A stretch of 7,845 nt of DNA. Origin: Desulfovibrio sp. GTDB taxonomy: Bacteria; Desulfobacterota; Desulfovibrionia; Desulfovibrionales; Desulfovibrionaceae. The translations under genes and the position numbers were made by a program. This document shows, piece after piece, positions 1-6,348 of this stretch. The notes under the pieces are model-generated. The model was not told the origin of the DNA and made no database searches. It saw nothing but the letters and a program-made list of their open reading frames with translations. How positions within the stretch are numbered: position 1 is the stretch's first letter; every line of letters begins with the position of its first letter. Where the stretch lies: the NCBI GenBank assembly GCA_031270875.1, contig JAISXC010000050.1:1-7845 (forward strand), given 5' to 3'.

Positions 1-913
1 GCGCATCGCGGGATTCGTCGTAGCTGGCCACGCGGAAGGCGATGGAAAAAGTCTTTACCGGCGCAACGGAATGGCGCGCCATAAGGCCGGTGACAATGGT
101 GGAATCAATACCGCCGGAAAGAAAAACGCCCAGGGGAACATCGCTTATCCTGCGGCGGCGGACAGCCTCCGAGAGCAGGGCGCGCAGTTCCTCGCACAGC
201 TCTTCTTCACCGCGGGTGTCGTTCTCGTCCGGAACGGGCATGTCCCAGTAGCGTTCGATGCTGATTTTTCCCTTTTCCAGCACAAGCCGATGCGCCGGGG
301 GCAGGCTCACGGCCTCGCGGTAAATGGTCCGGGGCGTGGGCACATATTCATAGGCCAGATAGCGCATGACGGCCTTGGGATCAACGGAGAAGGAAAAATC
401 CTTCAATCGCGTCAGCGCCGTCAGTTCCGAGGCAAAGGCCAGACAACCGTGTTGCGCGCTGTAAAAGAAGGGTTTTTTTCCGAAACGGTCGCGCCCGCAG
501 AAAAGGCGCTGTCGCCCGCTGTCCCAGAGGGCAAAGGCGAACATCCCGTTAAAGCGCTCAAGACATGCGACGCCCCAGCGACGATACCCCTCCAGAATGA
601 CTTCCGTGTCGGAATTGGTGGTGAACCGCGCCCCTTGCGCCGTCAAAATTTTTTTGAGTTCGAGGAAGTTGAAGATTTCCCCGTTGAAGGTCACGCTGAG
701 TTCGCCGCGTGCGTCATGCATGGGTTGAGACCCGCCGGAGATATCGATGATGGAGAGACGCCTGTGCCCGAGACAGACAGGCCCGTTCTGCCACACGCCG
801 TGACCGTCCGGACCGCGGTGGGAAAGGGCGTCAGTCACGGCGCGCGTGAGGGGCGCCGCCTCGGGGCCGAGGGCCTCTCCATCCAGACGGCAGAGCCCGG
901 CTATGCCGCACAC
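1..913 (-). CDS. Glutamine-dependent asparagine synthase-type amidotransferase (partial, C-terminus off the left edge)
   Basis: This is a class II glutamine amidotransferase joined to an asparagine synthase domain. The first 304 residues are present. The GTG at 911-913 is chosen because it places the catalytic cysteine at position 2 (MCGIAG); Cys2 must be exposed at the N-terminus to hydrolyse glutamine. A GGAAGG motif lies 4 nt upstream. Glutaminase-domain motifs follow: SHRGPDG (31-37), RRLSIID (51-57), FNGEIFN (77-83) and SDTEV (101-105). The ATP pyrophosphatase loop SGGIDST is at 266-272, so both active sites begin intact. The stretch YVPTPRTIYREAVSLPPAH (190-208) resembles amidotransferases of exopolysaccharide and exosortase-linked loci more than the housekeeping asparagine enzyme. 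The start overlaps the upstream glycosyltransferase by 13 nt, so it is the fifth gene of the operon. Inferred role: amidation of a carboxyl group, for example on a uronic acid of the glycan. Plain asparagine synthesis cannot be excluded. Confidence 0.93.
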   Translation of the reverse strand, partial: MCGIAGLCRLDGEALGPEAAPLTRAVTDALSHRGPDGHGVWQNGPVCLGHRRLSIIDISGGSQPMHDARGELSVTFNGEIFNFLELKKILTAQGARFTTNSDTEVILEGYRRWGVACLERFNGMFAFALWDSGRQRLFCGRDRFGKKPFFYSAQHGCLAFASELTALTRLKDFSFSVDPKAVMRYLAYEYVPTPRTIYREAVSLPPAHRLVLEKGKISIERYWDMPVPDENDTRGEEELCEELRALLSEAVRRRRISDVPLGVFLSGGIDSTIVTGLMARHSVAPVKTFSIAFRVASYDESRDA

Positions 914-2253
914 GATGCCTTCCAGAGGGTGTACCGGCGGACAAAGAGTTTCGACAGGCGCCGGGAATTGCGGTCCGGATCAAACATCTCTCCGGCCAGA
1001 TTTTTGCCGTTTTGTCCCATGAGGCGGGCTTCGGCGGGATGGCGCGCCAGCCACAGAACGGCGTCGGCAAGAGCCCGGGCATTGCCGGGGGGCACAAGGA
1101 GGCCGGTCTCGTGATGGCGTACCACCTCGGGCAGGGCGTTGACGCTGGTCCCCACCACCGGCAAGCCATAGGCAAAGGCTTCAATGACCGTATTGGGGAT
1201 GCCGTCACGCCGGCCCGAGGCGTGCACAACGCAGGGAGCGACGAAGATATCGTGGCCCAGAAGGACGTCCGGCAGATCATCATGGGAGACAAGGCCGGGC
1301 ATGGAGACATGGCGTTCCAGGCCGAGCTCCTTGCGCAGGACCAAAAGCATGCGCTCCATGCCGCCAAGGCCCATGATTTTCCCTCCTCCGCCCGCAAGAG
1401 TCATCAGAAAATCAAGGCCGTCGTTCTTCAGGATGCCGCAGGCCCGCAAAAGCACATCAAAGCCCTTTGTCACGTCAAAACGGCCCAGAGCCAGCAGACG
1501 CACCGGGTTTTGGGCCAATACCGGCCGGGGGCGCGCCGCCGCGGCGGACAGGGTGAGGCTGTTGTAGACAAGTTCCACCTTGTTCTTCGCCTGATTCCTG
1601 TCAAAGTTTTCTATGCGTTTCTGATCGGCCGCGTTGTTTGCCCGTATGAAAAGAGCCGCGGCGAATTTCGCGCCCAGATCCGGATCAGCCGGTTCAAGAT
1701 TGTCGCCCCGCGCCGAGGTGGCAAAGGGAACACCCGCGATGTCGGCGGCAACCCAGGCGGCGGTGGCCGTGCCGCGAGGCCAGGGAGCGTAGACCATGTC
1801 AATGCCGTCTTCGCGCAGTTGCCGGCCAAGAGTCATCCCCGCGAAAAAGGCCCAAAAGTTTTCGGCAAAACTTTCAAAGCCGCGCCAGGGCCTGAGCAGG
1901 CTGCGGGCAAAAATCCGGCAGAATTTTTTGGGTCTCGCGGCCAGGCAACGCAGAATTTCCAGAAAGAACGCCGGCAGGTATTTCATTCCGGCCGTGCGCA
2001 CCCCCGGAGCCACGGCAAGCATTTCCCTGGAGCAGCAACGCAGATTGGAGGCGTACAGCGAGTATACTTCCACGGGCAGGCGCTGTTTCAGGTTTTCCAC
2101 TTCACGGAAAATAAAAGGCTGGGTAAAGAGTGGGTACCACAGCAAAATATAGGCAACATGCGGCAGGCCGGGGGGAAGGGTGTCCGGCGTATCCGGAATC
2201 GCGGTTTCAACGGCTGTTTTTGCGGTGTCGTCAGTCAAGGCGGTCTCATTCAC
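901..2253 (-). CDS. Family 4 glycosyltransferase (GT-B fold), second copy in operon
   Basis: A 450-residue retaining glycosyltransferase of the GT4 / RfaB-WcaL type, expected to act in the cytoplasm on a lipid-linked or growing glycan using a nucleotide sugar. The N-terminal domain carries YILLWYPLFTQPFIFREV (35-52), the usual opening of colanic-acid-type GT4 enzymes. The C-terminal donor domain has GRFDVTKGF (257-265), MPGLVSHDDL (318-327), DGIPNTVIEAF (350-360; Asp350 stands for the first acidic residue of the E-x7-E motif and Glu358 is the second) and ETGLLVP (382-388). The GTG at 2251-2253 is preferred: GGAGA lies 8 nt upstream and the start overlaps the deacetylase stop by 8 nt. A longer reading to 2409 would lie inside the deacetylase and adds a low-complexity, non-homologous leader. 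The protein is clearly paralogous to the glycosyltransferase at 3244-4542. Sugar specificity cannot be read from the sequence. Confidence 0.92.
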   Translation of the reverse strand: MNETALTDDTAKTAVETAIPDTPDTLPPGLPHVAYILLWYPLFTQPFIFREVENLKQRLPVEVYSLYASNLRCCSREMLAVAPGVRTAGMKYLPAFFLEILRCLAARPKKFCRIFARSLLRPWRGFESFAENFWAFFAGMTLGRQLREDGIDMVYAPWPRGTATAAWVAADIAGVPFATSARGDNLEPADPDLGAKFAAALFIRANNAADQKRIENFDRNQAKNKVELVYNSLTLSAAAARPRPVLAQNPVRLLALGRFDVTKGFDVLLRACGILKNDGLDFLMTLAGGGGKIMGLGGMERMLLVLRKELGLERHVSMPGLVSHDDLPDVLLGHDIFVAPCVVHASGRRDGIPNTVIEAFAYGLPVVGTSVNALPEVVRHHETGLLVPPGNARALADAVLWLARHPAEARLMGQNGKNLAGEMFDPDRNSRRLSKLFVRRYTLWKASCAA

Positions 2254-3250
2254 AGGTCCAATCTCCGGCAGGGGCAGGCATCTCCTCCGCGCCCGGCCCC
2301 AGTTCCGCCGCGAGTTCGTGCATGGTGCAGGCGCGGGCGGCAAAATTTTTATATACCCATTGGACATAACGATAAATTTTATCCAGCAGGGCGTCAACCG
2401 CGGACGCATCCGGGATATGGGGCGCTCCGCCGGGCATCATTTCCGACGAATGCCAAGTGAGGGAGAGCACTGTTCCGCCGCGCGCCACAAAGAGACGCGT
2501 GGCAAACTGCATCAGCCGGAGGGGATGATAGGCCGGCAAAAGGACAAGCGCCCCCCAGTTTTTCAAGGTGGCGCGGGCCAGAGGGGCAAGGCGGCCTGCC
2601 GCCCTGGCCGGAAGGCAATCAAGCAGGCGGGGCAAAGAGCGGAAAAGCGGCGTCACCGTAAGGGGCACTTCAAAAATGCTTGTGCCTGCCGCAGGAATGC
2701 GGTAAGGGACGGCCGGCGCGGCAAAATGATCAGGCCCGCGGAGCGGGCAGTGCAACGGCCTGACGGATGCGTCGCAGGCGATTCCCTCTCGCGCCAGCAA
2801 GGGCCAGTGCGCTCTGCGTATGTCCCAGCGCCCCATGCGGAAAGACGTGGGGCGTTCTCCGCAGAACTCCCCGGCCGCCGCGAGCAGATTGGCGAGTTTT
2901 GCGGCCAGGACGTTCTCCGGAATGCCGGCTGTGGAGACATCGGCGGCAAATGCCGGCGGTTCCGCGGACAGGGGCGGCGTGTTCCAATGGTGCAAATGCG
3001 CGCCTATCTCCACGCTGTCCCTGAATTTGTCCAGAAAAGCCCCGATATTGGCGCGCGCGCCGGAGTCCTTGAGAACGCTGTAAGCGCAAAAAAAGGTGGG
3101 CCGCAGGGGCAATGCCATGAGGGGAACAAGACGCGCCAGACAGGAGGTGTTGGCAACCGGCGGGGCACTGTGGGCGTAGCGGCCGCCGAAGAGCCCTTCC
3201 TCTTCCACGTCCAGGCTGACAGCCAACCGGATCGGCGGCCGCGTCAGCAC
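2246..3250 (-). CDS. Polysaccharide deacetylase (NodB-homology) family protein
   Basis: A 334-residue carbohydrate esterase 4-like protein. Such enzymes remove N-acetyl groups from amino sugars using a divalent metal. Visible motifs are SLDVEEEG (12-19, with the catalytic/metal Asp14), EIGAHLHHWNTP (81-92, the metal-binding H-x2/3-H region at His85-His88), SFRMGRW (136-142) and LTWHSSE (264-270, late active-site His267). There is no signal peptide or membrane segment, so a cytoplasmic role on a lipid-linked intermediate is more likely than action on exported polymer. Length fits the WalW-like or exopolysaccharide-locus deacetylases rather than short chitin deacetylases. The start is a GTG at 3248-3250 that overlaps the upstream stop in GTGCTGA (7 nt). 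No clear Shine-Dalgarno is seen, so translation probably depends on coupling. Its stop overlaps the next glycosyltransferase start by 8 nt. The gene sits between two paralogous glycosyltransferases, which suggests it modifies a sugar one of them adds. Confidence 0.87.
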   Translation of the reverse strand: MLTRPPIRLAVSLDVEEEGLFGGRYAHSAPPVANTSCLARLVPLMALPLRPTFFCAYSVLKDSGARANIGAFLDKFRDSVEIGAHLHHWNTPPLSAEPPAFAADVSTAGIPENVLAAKLANLLAAAGEFCGERPTSFRMGRWDIRRAHWPLLAREGIACDASVRPLHCPLRGPDHFAAPAVPYRIPAAGTSIFEVPLTVTPLFRSLPRLLDCLPARAAGRLAPLARATLKNWGALVLLPAYHPLRLMQFATRLFVARGGTVLSLTWHSSEMMPGGAPHIPDASAVDALLDKIYRYVQWVYKNFAARACTMHELAAELGPGAEEMPAPAGDWTCE

Positions 3251-4542
3251 GGAGCCGCGTCCGGAGCCTGCGCCGTTGCGCCGGCATGACGCATATAGAG
3301 ATCGCGCAGGGCTCTGATATTTGTTTCCCCGTCAAACATGCGTTCCACCAGGGCCTTTCCGTTCCTGGCCATGGCAAGGGCGCGCTCCCTGTTTTCCAGC
3401 ATTTGCCGCACGGCGCCGGCCAGAGCGGCCGGGTCGCGCTGCGGAACCAGCAGGCCCGTTTCGCCGTTGCGGACAACCTCGGGAATGCCGTTCACATTTG
3501 TGGCCACCACAGGCAGCCCGCAGGAAAGAGCCTCCATGATCACGTTGGGGATGCCGTCCCTGTCGCCGTTATTGTGCACCACGCTCGGCACTACCAGCAG
3601 ATCATGACTGCACATGAAGACATATGTCTGATCATGAGGGACAAAACCCGGCAAATCCACCGAATCCCTCAGACGCATGCGGCGCAGTTGACGCAGCAGC
3701 CTGCCGCGCCAGCGTCCGTCTCCCACCAGGGTCAGGCGTACGGGCACGCGTTCGCGCCTCAGACGCGCCAGAGCTGTGAAAAGTTCGGGAAATCCCTTGG
3801 TCCGCGCAAATCGCCCAATGGCAAGAATATTGAAAACACCGTGGCGCCGGGCCGTCGTCGGGCGCTCCCGCGCCGCTTCGGCGAAGGTCAGACTGTTATA
3901 GACCAGATGTACCTTGTCTTTCTGCCCTGTCGGGCAGAATTGTTGAAGCCAGCGCACGTTTGACAGATTGTTGGTGCGCAGGAAGATGGCATCGCGCGAT
4001 TTTTCGCGCAGCAGGCCGTCCTCGGGATAGATGTCACCGGCGCGACCGGTGAAGGCAAAAGGAAGCCCTGTCAGGCGCGAGGCCACCCAGGCGGCCGTTG
4101 CCGGCCCGTTGGCCCAGGCGGAATGAATAAGGCTGACCCCCTCGTCAAGGCACTGTTCGGCCAGCAGAAAGCCCACCATAAAACACCAGAGGTTTTCTCC
4201 CAGGGATTCGAGATCACGCATCCTGCGAAAAAAACCTTCCCGCAGAAGCCCGGCCACCTTACGCGGTTCACGGCGCAAAGCGCGGAAAAAGGCCCCGAGT
4301 ACGGCTGCTGCGGCAAACACGCCGTAGTGCCGCACCCGCCCCGAAAAAGCCCGCATTTCGTCGCTGCACCCCTTGAGCGATTTTCCGTACATGGTGTACA
4401 CCTGAATGGAAAGCCCGAGGGACAAAAGGCTTTTTACTTCCCGAAATATGAATGTTTCCGAAGAAAGAGGAAACCAGAGCAGAACATAGGCGATTTTGGG
4501 GAAGGTCCGCGCAGGCGCATGGTCCGCGCTACAACTGTCCAT
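3244..4542 (-). CDS. Family 4 glycosyltransferase (GT-B fold), first copy in operon
   Basis: A 432-residue GT4 glycosyltransferase. The N-terminal signature is IAYVLLWFPLSSETFIFREV (17-36), matching the 'FP-x-SETFI-x-RE' opening of WcaL/AmsK-type exopolysaccharide enzymes. The donor domain carries AIGRFARTKGF (241-251), LVGDGRWRGRL (272-282), LPGFVPHDQ (297-305), DGIPNVIMEAL (329-339; acidic pair Asp329 and Glu337) and ETGLLVP (361-367). The start is the ATG at 4540-4542, with AGGAA 7 nt upstream and a 14-nt overlap with the end of the PLP enzyme gene. The frame stays open upstream to 4899, but that stretch lies wholly inside the neighbour and is not family-like. The C-terminus (about 420-432) is Ala/Pro-rich and poorly conserved. 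Together with its paralogue at 901-2253 it likely adds two different or successive sugars to the same acceptor. Donor and linkage are unknown. Confidence 0.92.
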   Translation of the reverse strand: MDSCSADHAPARTFPKIAYVLLWFPLSSETFIFREVKSLLSLGLSIQVYTMYGKSLKGCSDEMRAFSGRVRHYGVFAAAAVLGAFFRALRREPRKVAGLLREGFFRRMRDLESLGENLWCFMVGFLLAEQCLDEGVSLIHSAWANGPATAAWVASRLTGLPFAFTGRAGDIYPEDGLLREKSRDAIFLRTNNLSNVRWLQQFCPTGQKDKVHLVYNSLTFAEAARERPTTARRHGVFNILAIGRFARTKGFPELFTALARLRRERVPVRLTLVGDGRWRGRLLRQLRRMRLRDSVDLPGFVPHDQTYVFMCSHDLLVVPSVVHNNGDRDGIPNVIMEALSCGLPVVATNVNGIPEVVRNGETGLLVPQRDPAALAGAVRQMLENRERALAMARNGKALVERMFDGETNIRALRDLYMRHAGATAQAPDAAPC

Positions 4543-5836
4543 TCTCGTGTTCCTGCCGGTACTGCTCCACCACGGCCTGGGCCTTGGGCAATTCCTCAAC
4601 CACCGCGTCCAGCGCTTCGCGGACGTGTTCCTCCTCATGGACGGCCGAGAGGAAGAAACGCAGGCGCGCCGTCCCTTCCTGTACCGCGGGGAAGGTGACG
4701 GGCATGACATAGATGCCTCTTTTGAAAAGGGCTGTGGACAAAAAGCCGGCCACCATGGAATCGCCCACCAGTATGGGCACGACGGCATAACCTTGGGCCG
4801 CGCCAGTGTCCAGCCCCCTGCCTCTGGCGTATTCCAGAAAATATTGCGAGATGCGCTGCAGCCGCTGTACGCGCTCAGGTTCGCGCAGCATGATTTCAAG
4901 GGCCTTCCGGCAGGCGGCCGCGATAACCGGCGGCATCCCCACGCTGAAGACGAAACCCGGCGAGCCGTATTTGAGGTATTCCACCAGGTCGCGACTGCCC
5001 GCGATAAAGCCGCCGCAGCCGCACATGACCTTGGAAAGGGTGCTCATCCACATGTCAACTTCAGCGGCGTCCACGCCGTAATACTCCCGCACGCCGCGTC
5101 CGGTTTTACCAAGCACTCCCAGGGAATGAGCCTCGTCCACCAGAAGCATGCAGTCGTATTTTTTCTTCAGGGCAACGAGCCGGGGCAAATCGGGGATGTT
5201 GCCGTCCATGCTGAACAGCCCCTCGGTGACGATCACGGCGCGCTTGTGGGCGCTCCTGTGGATCTTGAGTTTTTCCTCCAGATCGTCACAGTTGTTGTGC
5301 AGGTATGAATAACGGGACGCGCCGGACAGCCGCGCGCCCTGTACGAGGGAATTGTGGGCGAGGCCGTCGTGAAAAATGGCGTCGCGCGTGTTGAACAGAA
5401 AGCCCAGGGTAGAGACATTGGCCGCATGTCCGCTGACATAGACAATACAGTCTTCCACGCCGTAAAGATTCGCGAAACATTTTTCCAGTTCCCGATGCTG
5501 CGGGCGCTCGCCGCCCACCAGACGGCTTGCCCCGCAGGAAGTGCCGAACCTGCGCGCAACCTCCGTCACGACATCGGTGATTTCAGGGTGGGCGTTGATG
5601 CCAAGATAGTCGTACGTGGAAAAATTGAGATATTCCCTGCCCTTGATGAGCGCTGTGGCCTTGGCGGCGCGTTCGTGGCAGACGAAGAGCGGATTTTCCA
5701 TACCCATTTTTCTGCCCATTTCCACCAAACGGTCAAACGAGAGTTTGGAACGCGTCCGGAAGTCCGCGGCGTGTCCGCCATGTCCCGGCGGTCGCGCCGT
5801 GTCCGCACCAAACGGAGAGGAAGTTTTTTTCATCAT
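4529..5836 (-). CDS. Alpha-oxoamine synthase-type PLP-dependent acyltransferase (AONS/SPT/KBL/CqsA group)
   Basis: A 435-residue fold-type I PLP enzyme of the group that condenses an amino acid with an acyl thioester, with loss of CO2, to give an aminoketone (8-amino-7-oxononanoate synthase, serine palmitoyltransferase, CqsA). Visible motifs: NFSTYDYLGI (71-80), GTSCGASRLVGG (98-109), YVSGHAAN (133-140), HDGLAHNSL (156-164; His161 at the PLP-stacking position), TEGLFSMDG (204-212), LVDEAHSLGVLG (232-243; Asp234 and His237) and STLSKVMCGCGGFIAG (265-280), where Lys269 is the expected Schiff-base lysine. A variable leader of about 30 residues precedes the fold, and the C-terminus (about 410-435) is a charged helix. 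ATG 5834-5836 is chosen, with AAGGG 6 nt upstream; ATG 5831-5833 is also possible. It is the first gene of the operon, and no biotin gene is near. Inference: it makes an aminoketone lipid or small molecule for the glycan pathway. The substrates are not known. Confidence 0.88.
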   Translation of the reverse strand: MMKKTSSPFGADTARPPGHGGHAADFRTRSKLSFDRLVEMGRKMGMENPLFVCHERAAKATALIKGREYLNFSTYDYLGINAHPEITDVVTEVARRFGTSCGASRLVGGERPQHRELEKCFANLYGVEDCIVYVSGHAANVSTLGFLFNTRDAIFHDGLAHNSLVQGARLSGASRYSYLHNNCDDLEEKLKIHRSAHKRAVIVTEGLFSMDGNIPDLPRLVALKKKYDCMLLVDEAHSLGVLGKTGRGVREYYGVDAAEVDMWMSTLSKVMCGCGGFIAGSRDLVEYLKYGSPGFVFSVGMPPVIAAACRKALEIMLREPERVQRLQRISQYFLEYARGRGLDTGAAQGYAVVPILVGDSMVAGFLSTALFKRGIYVMPVTFPAVQEGTARLRFFLSAVHEEEHVREALDAVVEELPKAQAVVEQYRQEHENGQL

Positions 5837-5862
5837 GCCGTGCCCTTACAAGCTGTAGTCTC

Positions 5863-5879
5863 GCGCGGGAGGAACGCGC
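5863..5879 (-). promoter_or_regulatory. Possible 5'-UTR hairpin of the glycan operon
   Basis: Perfect 5-bp GCGCG/CGCGC arms enclose a 7-nt loop that reads TTCCTCC on the minus strand. It lies between the predicted promoter and the PLP enzyme start, about 27-43 nt before the ATG. The loop sequence equals the anti-Shine-Dalgarno core. A regulatory effect is inference only. Confidence 0.25.
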
Positions 5880-5895
5880 AATTGTTGCGGGTCAA

Positions 5896-5913
5896 GAACA
5901 GACGCACATGTTC
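5896..5913. repeat. Inverted repeat GAACA-N8-TGTTC
   Basis: Perfect 5-bp arms (5896-5900 and 5909-5913) are separated by 8 nt. The repeat lies just downstream of the predicted start of the minus-strand operon transcript, where an operator would block elongation. Arms this short can arise by chance, and no regulator gene is adjacent. Confidence 0.2.
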
Positions 5914-5933
5914 CGACATAAATATAACAATCC

Positions 5934-5962
5934 AGAATAGCCGAAGTAGCGACGGATGGCAA
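5934..5962 (-). promoter_or_regulatory. Predicted sigma-70 promoter of the glycan operon
   Basis: On the minus strand, TTGCCA (5957-5962, 5 of 6 consensus) and TATTCT (5934-5939, 4 of 6) are separated by exactly 17 nt. Transcription would start near 5927, giving a leader of about 90 nt before the ATG at 5836. It lies upstream of the first gene of an operon whose other genes all overlap, so a promoter is needed here. Another AT-rich stretch, near 5920, is a weaker candidate. Confidence 0.5.
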
Positions 5963-5992
5963 GACTCTCAACCGTAAAAATCTTCACATGGC

Positions 5993-6021
5993 TTGACTTT
6001 ACGGGAAGTTCGGCGTATAGT
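5993..6021 (+). promoter_or_regulatory. Strong sigma-70 promoter of tatA
   Basis: TTGACT (5993-5998) and TATAGT (6016-6021), each 5 of 6 to consensus, have an optimal 17-nt spacer. The start is expected near 6028, about 77 nt before the tatA ATG. It is the best promoter in the window and suits constitutive expression of a housekeeping translocase part. It diverges from the minus-strand promoter, with the two -35 boxes only about 30 nt apart. Confidence 0.75.
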
Positions 6022-6058
6022 GAGGAACATTGCACAGCGATACTTCGCAAGTTCGGCG
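6006..6058 (+). repeat. 10-bp direct repeat AAGTTCGGCG around the tatA promoter
   Basis: AAGTTCGGCG occurs at 6006-6015, filling the end of the promoter spacer up to the -10 box, and again at 6049-6058, about 20-30 nt into the predicted transcript. Copies are 43 bp apart, start to start. The placement would suit a protein binding two sites to repress or loop the promoter. Function is inferred. Confidence 0.45.
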
Positions 6059-6104
6059 ATAACCGCCTTTACCATTCTTGTCACTCAACGCGGAGGGTTG
6101 CGTT

Positions 6105-6308
6105 ATGTTCGGCATTGGCATGCAGGAATTGCTGCTTATCCTGGTGGTGGGACTCCTGGTTTTTGGCGCGAAGAAACTGCCGGAAATCGGCGGCGGGCTG
6201 GGTCGGGCCATACGCAATTTTCGTCGCGCCGCCACGGAACCTGACGAGATTGACATAACTCCCAAGGAAAGCAAGGCGACCAACGAGGGGGATTCCCGCA
6301 AGTCCTGA
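6105..6308 (+). CDS. tatA: Sec-independent (twin-arginine) translocase subunit TatA
   Basis: A 67-residue TatA/E protein, which oligomerises in the inner membrane to form the passage for folded proteins with twin-arginine signals. The short N-terminus and single membrane helix cover about 5-20 ([16 protein letters not shown] region). The Phe20-Gly21 hinge then leads into [16 protein letters not shown] (21-36), the conserved start of the amphipathic helix, followed by NFRRA (38-42) and a charged polar tail. The FGAKKLPE hinge fits TatA rather than TatB, which usually has FGP in this position. ATG 6105 is preferred because GGAGGG (6092-6097) lies 7 nt upstream; an in-frame TTG at 6078 would put extra residues in front of the membrane helix. 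No tatB or tatC lies in the window. In a sulfate reducer the pathway would carry periplasmic hydrogenases and other cofactor enzymes. Confidence 0.95.
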   Translation: MFGIGMQELLLILVVGLLVFGAKKLPEIGGGLGRAIRNFRRAATEPDEIDITPKESKATNEGDSRKS

Positions 6309-6348
6309 CGGCCTGTCCGGCCAAGGCGCTAACCATACGGGGCGAGAG

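Noticed and set aside
71..1114. A 347-codon plus-strand open frame opposite the amidotransferase
   Set aside because: The minus strand carries Cys2, RGPD and SGGIDS motifs; the plus-strand product has none and crosses the true gene boundary at 901-913.
2253..2409. Extended N-terminus of the second glycosyltransferase up to 2409
   Set aside because: The extension lies within the deacetylase gene. The GTG at 2253 has GGAGA at 8 nt and matches the overlap pattern of the operon.
1012..2460. A 482-codon plus-strand open frame opposite the second glycosyltransferase
   Set aside because: It is antisense to a protein with clear GT4 motifs, and its translation shows no family motif and is rich in Arg, Gly, Pro and Gln, as expected of GC-rich antisense frames.
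2180..3289. A 369-codon plus-strand open frame opposite the deacetylase
   Set aside because: It shadows a gene with intact catalytic motifs, has no recognisable domain, and spans the end of one real gene and the start of another.
4542..4899. Extended N-terminus of the first glycosyltransferase up to 4899
   Set aside because: The extension lies within the PLP enzyme gene, is not family-like, and the ATG at 4542 has a good ribosome site and gives the normal family N-terminus.
5896..5913. LexA (SOS) box
   Set aside because: The arms GAACA/TGTTC with 8-nt spacing fit neither the CTGT-N8-ACAG form nor the GAAC-N4-GTTC form, and no SOS gene is adjacent.
6078..6104. TTG start giving a 76-residue TatA
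   Set aside because: It would put nine polar residues in front of the membrane helix and overlap the GGAGGG ribosome site that serves the ATG at 6105.
6310..6322. GGCC-N5-GGCC inverted repeat after tatA as a terminator
   Set aside because: The stem has only 4 bp and no T-run follows, so readthrough into the ACT gene is more likely.
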